From NCBI GenBank assembly GCA_964483805.1, contig CAZADH010000143.1, forward strand, positions 1 through 14,683: a DNA stretch of 14,683 bases, in the 5' to 3' direction. The translations under genes and the position numbers were made by a program. Positions 1 through 6,716 of this stretch are shown here, piece after piece. Within the stretch, counting starts at the first letter, position 1, and each line of letters begins with the position of its first letter. This stretch comes from CAZADH01 sp964483805. GTDB lineage: Bacteria; Muiribacteriota; Ozemobacteria; Ozemobacterales; Ozemobacteraceae. The notes under the pieces were generated by a model. That model saw only the letters and a list, made by a program, of their open reading frames with translations. It was not told where the DNA came from and did not search any database.

Positions 1-573
1 GGTCACCGCGTTGTCGGAGATCTTCAACTCGCCGGCGCTGATATCGGCGTCGAACAGCGTTGTGAGTGCCTTGGCCACGTCTTCGGCACGTGAATACATG
101 AGGTACACGGTCGAGCATCGGCCCGAGGTGGTGTCGACCCGTCGGGTCGATTGAATCGTGCTGGCCGAATAGTCGGAAGACATGGTGCCACTGGCCAACC
201 CGGTCGCCGCCGCTCCGCGCTCACGCTCTTTGGCGAGTTCGGGATCGACCGCGCCGCCGGCACTGCCCGACCCGGCCTCGACCACCGGCACTTCGGTGAC
301 CTTGCCCGACCCTGCTTCGATGTTGGCCGGCGGCACGAGGTCAGACCCGGCCTCGCTGGCTGAACCACTGGCCTCACCGGTACCGCTGCCCGACGCCGAA
401 CCACTGCCAGAAGCCGAAGCGGCAGCATCACTGCCCGATCCGGTCTGGTCTTCGGCAAAGTTGACGCCGACCCCGAAAACGAGGACCAGGGCCAGCAGAC
501 CGATAACCAGCGCTACCCTGCCCATCCTGCCGGAAGAATACGGATGATTGTTCGATTTGTTCGTGTGTCGCAT
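1..573 (-). CDS. Secretin-like protein, N-terminal part (3' end beyond window)
   Basis: Open from an ATG at 573 to the left edge, giving 191 residues with no stop, so the C-terminus is missing. A hydrophobic segment at about residues 20-38 is a signal peptide or signal anchor. Residues 45-107 are a Gly/Ser/Ala low-complexity linker with repeated GSGS and EAGSG units. A charged stretch follows (ELAKERERG). From residue 152 the text resembles a secretin N-domain of the GspD/PilQ type, with the pattern VYLMYSRAEDVAKAL and then DNAVT, where secretins usually have a beta strand and a turn. Secretins form outer-membrane channels for type II secretion or type IV pili. The start lies 2 bases after the stop of the upstream lipoprotein gene, so the two are probably cotranslated. 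The beta-barrel part that would prove the family is outside the window, so the assignment is inference from about 40 residues. Confidence 0.55.
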   Translation of the reverse strand, partial: MRHTNKSNNHPYSSGRMGRVALVIGLLALVLVFGVGVNFAEDQTGSGSDAAASASGSGSASGSGTGEASGSASEAGSDLVPPANIEAGSGKVTEVPVVEAGSGSAGGAVDPELAKERERGAAATGLASGTMSSDYSASTIQSTRRVDTTSGRCSTVYLMYSRAEDVAKALTTLFDADISAGELKISDNAVT

Positions 574-575
574 GA

Positions 576-1004
576 TCAGAACCCCCGGGCCACTGCAGTC
601 AGTTCGAGAGCCGTTACGGCTCCCCGGTAACTGCCGGTAATGCGCAACACCCGCGAAGGATCGGGATCGTCGGCCGGCGAGTTGTCTTCAAACGTGAAAT
701 TGATCACCGCCACGCCGTTGGCGATCTTGGCCTTGCCCTGGTTCTCGAACGAACCCCGCAGATTGGCGCTGAACTGCACGCCATCGTCGTCGCTCATGAC
801 CCGCTGACCGTCTGGGCCAATTGCCCAGGCCGTCAACTGCACCGACGTGCCCGGCATCACCGTCTGGGTCGATGCCTGCAAACCGAGACTGTACCCGGTG
901 CCCGCCGGGGGCTCGACCGACGTCGTCCCGTTTGAACCGCCGCACCCGGCAAGCACGACACCCATGAGAAACATACAACATACATACGTCAAAATGCGTT
1001 TCAT
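576..1004 (-). CDS. Small lipoprotein with one bacterial Ig-like domain
   Basis: 142 residues. The N-terminus is a lipoprotein signal peptide: Lys-Arg, a hydrophobic core, then the lipobox LAGC with Cys21 as the lipidated residue. After a short Gly/Ser/Thr linker, residues about 38-140 form one Ig-like beta-sandwich of the Big/invasin type: an alternating hydrophobic pattern beginning near SLGLQAS, a PGTSVQLTAWA strand, a GVAVINFTF strand and a C-terminal LELTAVA strand. I chose the ATG at 1004 because GGAG (1012-1015 on the minus strand) sits 7 bases upstream. A TTG at 1022 would add six residues and is less likely. The gene starts 14 bases after the stop of the larger Ig-like lipoprotein and ends 2 bases before the secretin-like gene. 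This suggests an accessory or scaffold role at the outer membrane. The exact function is unknown. Confidence 0.8.
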   Translation of the reverse strand: MKRILTYVCCMFLMGVVLAGCGGSNGTTSVEPPAGTGYSLGLQASTQTVMPGTSVQLTAWAIGPDGQRVMSDDDGVQFSANLRGSFENQGKAKIANGVAVINFTFEDNSPADDPDPSRVLRITGSYRGAVTALELTAVARGF

Positions 1005-1018
1005 CGTCTTGCTCCAGA

Positions 1019-1717
1019 TCAAGGCACAACGGCCAGGGATGCCGTCGCGGTGGTGCCACCGGCGATGGCGGACAGCTCGTCGACACCTTGCGACGAACTG
1101 GCCGTGAAGTTCGTGACGAACAGCCCATTCTCGGAGTTGCCGCTGGCCGGCGCGAACGTGCCGCCCATGCGCGAGTACATCTGCACGGGGACGACGACCG
1201 CGTTGCCGGCGGTGTTGTTCACGAACACGACCACGGGCAGCGTCTCACTCGGACGCACCTGGTCGACCACGGGCGCCACCCGCACGACGGGTTGCGCCGG
1301 CGGATCGGCAACCACGGTCACTGTGGTACTGCCGGTCACACCCAGGGCCGTGGCGGTGATCATTTCGACGCCGGCATTGGCGCCGGCCGTGTACATCGCC
1401 ATGGCGTACCCCTTCGCCGTGGTTACGTCGGCAACATCAATGCGTCCGCCGAAGTTGAAGCTCACGACGATCTTCGTGCCGTCGGCGCAAGCACGGCCGT
1501 ACTCGTCGAACGCTGTGAAAACGAGCGGCGTGGTTCGATTCGTTCCCACCGTCCGCATGGCCGGGACGATCTGCAAGCGGGGCGCTACACCCCGGATCAC
1601 CGGTCCGGTCAAGCCAATCGCATCGCTGGGCGCCCCGGAACCACCGGTGCCGCTGCAACCGACCAACGTCACGAGAACGGTCGCAACGAGTACTGCTCCT
1701 GTGAAAATAGATCGCAC
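1019..1717 (-). CDS. Lipoprotein with two tandem bacterial Ig-like domains
   Basis: 232 residues from a GTG start. The frame is open upstream to 1966, but that extension has no signal sequence at its front. GTG at 1717 has a perfect GGAGG 6 bases upstream and places the lipobox correctly: hydrophobic residues 4-19, then LVGC with Cys21. A Gly/Ser-rich linker leads to two Ig-like repeats. The first spans about 47-137 (LVFTAFDEYGR strand, ITATALGVTGS, TTVTVVA). The second spans about 145-231 (LPVVVFVNN, VVVPVQMYS, LFVTNFTASSS, ending SLAVVP). The domain style matches the neighbouring one-domain lipoprotein, which suggests duplication. It is the first gene of the operon with that lipoprotein and the secretin-like gene, so it may be an adhesin, or a periplasmic or surface partner of the channel. 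The precise role is not shown by the sequence. Confidence 0.82.
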   Translation of the reverse strand: MRSIFTGAVLVATVLVTLVGCSGTGGSGAPSDAIGLTGPVIRGVAPRLQIVPAMRTVGTNRTTPLVFTAFDEYGRACADGTKIVVSFNFGGRIDVADVTTAKGYAMAMYTAGANAGVEMITATALGVTGSTTVTVVADPPAQPVVRVAPVVDQVRPSETLPVVVFVNNTAGNAVVVPVQMYSRMGGTFAPASGNSENGLFVTNFTASSSQGVDELSAIAGGTTATASLAVVP

Positions 1718-1723
1718 TCCGAA

Positions 1724-1728
1724 CCTCC
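1724..1728 (-). promoter_or_regulatory. Ribosome binding site deciding a GTG start
   Basis: GGAGG on the minus strand, 6 bases from the GTG at 1717. It decides the start of the two-Ig-domain lipoprotein 83 codons inside the longest open frame. Confidence 0.8.
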
Positions 1729-1847
1729 ACGCATGACCCCACGACGACTCGTTGGGGCAGATGGACCGCCACTCGCCACGGGCGGTGCCCGGCAGCACCA
1801 CGCTGGAGTGTAAAAGGATGCTGCGTGCGTGGCCCTCAGGTCGGCAA

Positions 1848-1877
1848 ATTCTAACAGGATGGGGGTACCCCCGGCAA
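1848..1877 (-). promoter_or_regulatory. Sigma70-like promoter of the Ig-lipoprotein/secretin operon
   Basis: On the minus strand, a -35 box TTGCCG (1877-1872) and a -10 box TAGAAT (1853-1848, 5 of 6 matches to TATAAT) are separated by 18 bases. Transcription would start near 1841, giving a leader of about 124 bases before the GTG. The spacer contains the perfect palindrome GGGGGTACCCCC, a possible operator. Called from consensus match only. Confidence 0.5.
1861..1872. repeat. Perfect 12-bp palindrome inside a promoter spacer
   Basis: GGGGGTACCCCC reads identically on both strands. It occupies most of the spacer of the minus-strand promoter and touches its -35 box. This position fits an operator, but no cognate regulator is in the window. 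Confidence 0.6.
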
Positions 1878-1901
1878 TTTCTTTTTCGAGAATTGTCGAT
1901 C

Positions 1902-1913
1902 TCGATTAATCGA
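1902..1913. repeat. Perfect 12-bp palindrome TCGATTAATCGA
   Basis: Self-complementary sequence between the divergent lipoprotein and LtaS-like genes, preceded by an extra half-site TCGAT at 1896-1900. It lies about 25 bases upstream of the minus-strand -35 box and about 47 bases before the plus-strand gene, a plausible regulator site. The divergent gap 1718-1959 holds these sites and no gene that I can support. Confidence 0.5.
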
Positions 1914-1959
1914 CCGGACTTCGCCATCCCGAATATGCGAACCATGGCTGACTTGTGGT

Positions 1960-3882
1960 ATGACACTCCGTATGCTGCTGTCGTTCACCCTCACCCTCAT
2001 AGTCAAACTTCAGTACTTCTGGACGGCTGCCACCGAGCGGTACCCGGTGCCGGCCATCGATCTTCGTTACCTGGCGTTCTCGCTGTTCTGTGCGACCGTG
2101 TTGTTCCTGGTCGCGAGTGCGCGGCCGGGGGCGTCGTGGCGCTGGTTGGTGCTGGGTACGGCAAACCTGGGTACCGCGGCACTCGTGCAATCGTCCCTGA
2201 TGTGTTACCGCATCTTCGGTGAACCCCTGTCGTTTGACATGCTCGTGTTTGCTGACCATCTCGGCGATGTCCACAACAGCATGGCGCCGTTGCTCGATTG
2301 GCGCGACCTCGTGCTGATCGTTCCCGACCTTGCTGTCCTGGCAGCATTGGCGGTTGGCGCCGGGCCCCGGTTGGCGCAGGCAGACGCGTACTATCAGGGT
2401 TTCCGGCGCGGTCGGGTGCTCGCTTTCGCGCTCCTCTGGCTGTTCGTCGGGCTGGCGCTTACCGAACCCCGAGGCACCTGGTACGAGCCGCTCACGCGCC
2501 ACCACAGCACCGGCATCCTCACCTTCAATCCGCTCGTGTACTACTCGATCGATGCCGTGCGCCACTTTATCGGCCCGTTGGTGCGCCAGGGACCCGATCC
2601 GGACGTGGTCGCCCGCATCCGCAACGATCTGCTCGCCAATGCCCAGGTCCGCAACCGTGTGCCAGCTCATTACCCCTGGGTGAGTGGTTCGCGGCCGCAC
2701 ACCGCAACGCCACCGAATGTGTTGCTCGTGCAGGTCGAGTCGTTGATGCAGTCGGCCCTGAACCGGCGGGTCGGTTCGACGACGCTCACCCCGACCATCG
2801 ATGCGTTGGCCTCCCGCTCCACCCTGCTGTCGCGTTTCTATTCACAGGTGGTGTGCACCTCAGACGCCGACTTCACCGTCCTCACGTCGCTGCTGCCCCT
2901 CGAAATCGGCATGGTTCATTTCGAAGCGGTCGAGCACGAGTTCGTCTCGCTGCCGCGCCTTCTGGCTGCCCGTGGCTACACGACGTTCTATGCCAATGGG
3001 GTACGGCGGCATTTCTGGAATGTGGCCCGCATGAACGCCCGCCTCGGCTTTCAGCGCGCCTGTTACCGCGAGGACCTGGCGACCGGCACCATCATCGGTC
3101 TGGGGCTCGCGGATCACGAACTGATGCCGCAACTGGCCGAGCGCATTGCGAAGCTGCCGCGACCGTACATGGCCATGGTGCTGACCTCCAGTTCGCACCA
3201 CCCGTTCAACGACAACCGGCTGCCACGCCTGCTCGAGCCGCACCTGGTCGCCAGCCCCGATCGCGAATTCTGCGACTATGCAAATGCAATACATTATACA
3301 GACAAGTCCCTGCACGAGTTTTTCGACCGGTTGCAGACAAGCGGTGCGCTCGAGAACACTCTTGTCGTCCTCTACGGCGATCATCAGGTCCTGTCGCCCC
3401 ATCGGTCGATCCAATTGCTGGCATCCTACGGCCACCTGGCCGAACCCGAGCCAATCTCGCGCTTCGTCAACTCAGTCGTCCCGTGCCTCATCTCGTGGGA
3501 CGGCGTTTTGCAGCCGGGTCGAATCGAGCGCATCTGTGGCCTGACCGACGTTGCGCCCACGGTCCTCGGGCTCCTCGGCCTCGAGGTGCCGCCCGAATTC
3601 CTCGGCAACTCCGTGTTTTCACCGCAACCAACGCCGATCGTGAACAAGCATTTCATCGGTCGTGACGAGACCCGGTTGTTTTTCGGCCGGGCACCCGCTC
3701 AGGGCAACTTCGCCCACTGTGTCGACTGGCACACCCTGCAACCGGTTGCTTCTTACGCCGATCTCGCCCCGACGTGGCAACTGCGTGATGATGTCGAGCG
3801 CATCCTGCGTTGGAACCTCGGTACCCTGCTGTCAAGCGGCACGCTGCCACCGTTGCCGTCGCCGGGGTATTTCGCCCACTGA
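1960..3882 (+). CDS. LtaS/MdoB-type membrane phosphoglycerol transferase-like enzyme (sulfatase fold)
   Basis: 640 residues. The N-terminus has about five membrane helices (roughly 6-20, 38-53, 62-80, 116-134, 152-168). An extracytoplasmic sulfatase-fold domain follows from about 250. Residues matching those required in LtaS are present: Glu260 in NVLLVQVES, the nucleophile Thr300 in VVCTSDADF, His413/His414 in SSSHHPFN, and Asp474-His475 in LYGDH. It is therefore probably catalytically intact. Family members move phosphoglycerol (or related groups) from phosphatidylglycerol to lipoteichoic acid, or in Gram-negatives to periplasmic glucans. Given the lipoproteins and secretin nearby, a role on periplasmic glucans or another envelope glycan is more likely than true lipoteichoic acid synthesis. 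The actual acceptor is unknown. The start is ATG at 1960, with ATG at 1972 as an alternative. Neither has a clear ribosome binding site. Confidence 0.85.
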   Translation: MTLRMLLSFTLTLIVKLQYFWTAATERYPVPAIDLRYLAFSLFCATVLFLVASARPGASWRWLVLGTANLGTAALVQSSLMCYRIFGEPLSFDMLVFADHLGDVHNSMAPLLDWRDLVLIVPDLAVLAALAVGAGPRLAQADAYYQGFRRGRVLAFALLWLFVGLALTEPRGTWYEPLTRHHSTGILTFNPLVYYSIDAVRHFIGPLVRQGPDPDVVARIRNDLLANAQVRNRVPAHYPWVSGSRPHTATPPNVLLVQVESLMQSALNRRVGSTTLTPTIDALASRSTLLSRFYSQVVCTSDADFTVLTSLLPLEIGMVHFEAVEHEFVSLPRLLAARGYTTFYANGVRRHFWNVARMNARLGFQRACYREDLATGTIIGLGLADHELMPQLAERIAKLPRPYMAMVLTSSSHHPFNDNRLPRLLEPHLVASPDREFCDYANAIHYTDKSLHEFFDRLQTSGALENTLVVLYGDHQVLSPHRSIQLLASYGHLAEPEPISRFVNSVVPCLISWDGVLQPGRIERICGLTDVAPTVLGLLGLEVPPEFLGNSVFSPQPTPIVNKHFIGRDETRLFFGRAPAQGNFAHCVDWHTLQPVASYADLAPTWQLRDDVERILRWNLGTLLSSGTLPPLPSPGYFAH

Positions 3883-3946
3883 TCGCTGCTGCGGCTCTCC
3901 ATCGGTTGGGGCGCGGTCTGTACGCGCCGCGGCACTCTTTGATATC

Positions 3947-4780
3947 ATGCCGATAATGACCGTCGAACCCGCGTCCGAAACGAGCCGTCGTTCGCGCGAA
4001 CAACCCCACGACTTCATGCCCGACGATGAAGCATTGCCGCGGGGGCCTACTGCGCGGACCGTGCTGCTCGCCGCCACCGCACTGACCACGCTGGCGCTGG
4101 CGATGCTGGTTGTCCCGGATCTGCGGGTGCAAGAGACCCTGCGCGGTTTTCTCGATCGTCTGGTTGCGCTTGGTCCCTGGGCTCCGCCGGCGTTCGTGGC
4201 GATGTACGTGGTCGGCAGTGTCTTGCTGTTGCCGGCGTCGCCTTTGACGATCGGGGCCGGTTTTGTCATGGGTTTGTCCCTTGGGTTCCCGCTGGCGCTG
4301 ACGGCCTCGACATTGGGCGCGATCTGCGCGTTTCTCGTGGGTCGGTATGGGGCCCGTCGTCATGTGCGCGAGTGGTTGGCGACGCATCCCCGCTTTGCCG
4401 CGGTCGATCGCGCCGTTGCCGCCCGGGGTTGGCAAGTGGTGCTCCTCTTCCGCCTTGCTCCGAGCCTGCCATTTCACGTACTCAACTACATGTTCGGCAT
4501 CACCGGAGTGAGACTGCGCCACTTCGTGATCGCGACCTTTGTCGGCCGCATCCCGGTTACCGCGACCCACGTCTATCTGGGTTCGGTGGCCCGCGAAATG
4601 ACCGATGTCGGCGCGGCGCTCGAGTCACGCAGTTCTCTCGAATGGGCACTCTTTGTTGGCGGGCTCATCGTCTCGTTGCTCGGGGCCGCCTACCTGTCGC
4701 GCCTGGCGCGGCAAGCATTGGCAGAAACCCCGGGTGAATCGGCGCCCCATTCACTTCTGCCGCCCGGTGTGGCACATTAG
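3947..4780 (+). CDS. TVP38/TMEM64 family (VTT domain) inner-membrane protein
   Basis: 277 residues if started at ATG 3947. ATG 3956 is almost equivalent and ATG 4016 is also possible. None has a good ribosome binding site. The charged N-terminal 35 residues are followed by a helix at about 38-56. The VTT core runs from 75 to 250: LLLPASPLTIGAGFVMG at 93-109, the small-residue helix ASTLGAICAFLVGRYGARR at 120-138, and the hallmark FRLAPSLPFHVLNYMFGIT at 168-186. The final helix is at about 234-251. Family members are membrane proteins related to DedA and to eukaryotic TMEM41/VMP1. Lipid scrambling or transport is proposed for the superfamily, but the substrate here is unknown. The gene begins 64 bases after the LtaS-like gene and ends 7 bases before the NIT-SpoIIE gene, with which it is probably an operon. 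Confidence 0.85.
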   Translation: MPIMTVEPASETSRRSREQPHDFMPDDEALPRGPTARTVLLAATALTTLALAMLVVPDLRVQETLRGFLDRLVALGPWAPPAFVAMYVVGSVLLLPASPLTIGAGFVMGLSLGFPLALTASTLGAICAFLVGRYGARRHVREWLATHPRFAAVDRAVAARGWQVVLLFRLAPSLPFHVLNYMFGITGVRLRHFVIATFVGRIPVTATHVYLGSVAREMTDVGAALESRSSLEWALFVGGLIVSLLGAAYLSRLARQALAETPGESAPHSLLPPGVAH

Positions 4781-4787
4781 CAGGGTG

Positions 4788-6620
4788 ATGAAGACCAACC
4801 CGCGCCAGTCGACCTGGAACGTGATCGGTATGGTGTTGTTGCCGTTCCTGGCATTTCTCGGTTTCGCAGCCCTGTTTGTGCGCCAGAACCTGCACGACAT
4901 CGACCGCTCGGCCCGTGTCATCGAGCGGCTCATGCTGGTCGAAGACCTGTCGAACGTGATCGGCATGCTGCAACGCGAACGCGGCAAAACGGCGCTGGTC
5001 GGCGTTCGTCTGGTCGGCAGCGATGATCTCGTTGCGGCATGGCAGGCGACCGATGCGAGCTGGGATCAACTCGCCGCCAACGTGGCCGGTGCCGACCTGC
5101 CTGCCTCGATCACCGGGGCGATTGCCCACATGCGCACGACCCTGCCGGCATTGCGGGAACGCGGACACACCGCGTCGGCCGCGGCCGCCGATTTTCGCGA
5201 CTATACCGCCATCATCAGTCTTCTTTTCGACACCCAGCAAATGTCGATGGCCGACGTGGCCCGCGACGGGGTCGAACAAACCCACACCAATCTGTTGTTG
5301 CTGGCATCGGTGCGCGAATCGGTCGGCCGCCTGCGCGCGCGCTTGTCACACCTGTTGGCGACCGACGGTACCCTCAACGAAGCCGAGCTCGAAATCGCGC
5401 TCGGAGCGCATGCCGGCATCGAGGTGATTCTCGAGCACCGCGCCCTCGACCTGCCCGATGAAATCGAGCGGACCTTTGCCCAGAAACGTCAGGGGCGACA
5501 CTGGACCTTCGTCAATGAATCTCTGCACAAAGTATTGCAGCATTCCGATACCGGCGGGTTCGGTGTCGATGCCCGCCTGTTTTTTGAAGCGGTCTCGAGT
5601 GTCATCGATGACATCGACCAGGCGATCCGCCTCGAGATCGGGACGGTGCGCGCGCGGCAAAACGAGCTGCGCGTCGACTCGCGTCGCCGCTTGATCCGGT
5701 CGCTGTTTCTCGTCATGTTGGTCACCGTGCCGCTCGTCGTACTGGTCGTCGACGATCTGCGCAGTCGTCGCGAGCGGGCACGGGCCGAAGCCCGCCTGGT
5801 CGTGGCGCTCGACGACCTGCGCGAGGCTCGTGAACAAGAGGCCAGGATCGGCTTCGAGATTCAACGCGCGCTTTTGCTGGGCCCACCCCCCTGCGCACTC
5901 GATGGTTTTGTCGTTGCGGCAATGACGACTCCATCCATGGGCGTCGATGGTGATTTCTATGATTTCGTTGTCTGGAACCCTCACTCCTTCGACGTTCTCT
6001 TCGGCGACGTGATGGGCAAGGGGGTGCCGGCGGCCCTCGTTGGCGCGGCTACCAAGAGCCATTTCCAACGGGTTATTGCCCAGGCACTGGCGCACCGGAC
6101 GACCGGTGACCTGCCCGCGCCCGTCGACATCGTCAGCGCCGTGCACGCCGCGATGACGGTGCCGCTGAGCCAGGTCGAACGCTTTGTCTCACTGCATTAC
6201 GGTCGGTTCGATCGCGTGGCCCGTACCCTGACCCTGGTTAACTGTGGCCATACTGTGGTGCTCTGTTTCCGCGGTCTCGCGGCCACCTGCCTGCGCATCG
6301 CCGAGGGTGACATGCCGATCGGCATCCATGCTGATGCTCACTACCACCAGAGCGAACACTCTATTGAGGAGGGCGATCTGTGGTTGTTCCTGTCCGACGG
6401 CATCACCGATGCCCGCAACGATCAACGCCAGTTCTTCGGCTACGACCGCCTGATCGAAGTCGTTCAGCAATGCCTCGTGACGGGGACGAACCCCGAGACC
6501 TTGCTGCAGACGGTTCTCGCCACCGTGCGCACCTTCTGCGGGAGCAACGATTTTTCCGACGACTTCAGTTGCATCGCTGTCCGCGTTGGCGCTGCCCCGG
6601 GTTCTGGGCCCACGAACTGA
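4788..6620 (+). CDS. Membrane sensor phosphatase: NIT domain fused to SpoIIE/PP2C
   Basis: 610 residues. TM1 is at about 14-31. A helical extracytoplasmic sensor at about 40-295 carries the NIT (nitrate/nitrite-sensing) signature VIGMLQRERGKTAL at 57-70, followed by WQATDASWDQL. TM2 is at about 303-321, then a charged coiled coil at about 322-360 without an obvious HAMP domain. The C-terminus, about 370-600, is a SpoIIE-type serine phosphatase. Metal-binding aspartates are visible: Asp388 in GDFYDF, Asp407 in FGDVMGKGVPAAL, Asp537 in FLSDGITDA and Asp591/592 in FSDDFS. Enzymes of this type (RsbU-like) usually dephosphorylate a STAS-domain anti-anti-sigma factor in a partner-switching pathway. 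No such partner is in the window. The longer open frame from 4605 overlaps the VTT gene. ATG at 4788 starts just after that stop and fits translational coupling. Confidence 0.88.
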   Translation: MKTNPRQSTWNVIGMVLLPFLAFLGFAALFVRQNLHDIDRSARVIERLMLVEDLSNVIGMLQRERGKTALVGVRLVGSDDLVAAWQATDASWDQLAANVAGADLPASITGAIAHMRTTLPALRERGHTASAAAADFRDYTAIISLLFDTQQMSMADVARDGVEQTHTNLLLLASVRESVGRLRARLSHLLATDGTLNEAELEIALGAHAGIEVILEHRALDLPDEIERTFAQKRQGRHWTFVNESLHKVLQHSDTGGFGVDARLFFEAVSSVIDDIDQAIRLEIGTVRARQNELRVDSRRRLIRSLFLVMLVTVPLVVLVVDDLRSRRERARAEARLVVALDDLREAREQEARIGFEIQRALLLGPPPCALDGFVVAAMTTPSMGVDGDFYDFVVWNPHSFDVLFGDVMGKGVPAALVGAATKSHFQRVIAQALAHRTTGDLPAPVDIVSAVHAAMTVPLSQVERFVSLHYGRFDRVARTLTLVNCGHTVVLCFRGLAATCLRIAEGDMPIGIHADAHYHQSEHSIEEGDLWLFLSDGITDARNDQRQFFGYDRLIEVVQQCLVTGTNPETLLQTVLATVRTFCGSNDFSDDFSCIAVRVGAAPGSGPTN

Positions 6621-6644
6621 CCCCGCCTTTTTCGGCCAACCGAG

Positions 6645-6673
6645 TTGGTTGTTGGGGCCTTCAGGCGTATCAT
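6645..6673 (+). promoter_or_regulatory. Likely promoter of the DUF5610 gene
   Basis: A -10 box TATCAT (6668-6673, 5 of 6 to consensus) lies 17 bases after TTGGTT (6645-6650, weak -35). The transcript would start near 6680, leaving a short leader that contains the strong ribosome binding site. The -35 overlaps the right arm of a small hairpin (CCAAC/GTTGG, 6636-6648), which could be a weak terminator for the upstream operon. Confidence 0.4.
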
Positions 6674-6702
6674 TGACACGTAAGGTTCATGCAGAGATGC
6701 AC

Positions 6703-6710
6703 AAGGAGGT
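6703..6710 (+). promoter_or_regulatory. Near-perfect ribosome binding site
   Basis: AAGGAGGT, 6 bases before the ATG at 6717. This is the strongest ribosome binding site on the plus strand and suggests high expression of the DUF5610 protein. Confidence 0.85.
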
Positions 6711-6716
6711 GTTCCC

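Noticed and set aside
24..547. Open frames at 24-458 (minus) and 182-547 (plus)
   Set aside because: They shadow the secretin-like gene, which is open from 573 to the left edge and has a sensible hydrophobic segment and domain text. The shadows are Arg/Pro- or Ser/Pro-rich and have no motifs.
1718..1966. N-terminal extension of the two-Ig lipoprotein to 1966
   Set aside because: It covers the promoter and palindromes, would bury the lipoprotein signal 83 residues inside, and lacks a good ribosome binding site. GTG 1717 has GGAGG.
3653..4570. Minus-strand frame of 305 residues
   Set aside because: Arg/Gln/His-rich shadow of the VTT gene, which shows clear family motifs on the plus strand.
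6673..6678. TTGACA as a -35 box for the DUF5610 gene
   Set aside because: It lies too close to the ATG, and the position 17 bases downstream (GATGCA) does not resemble a -10 box. TATCAT upstream is the better -10.
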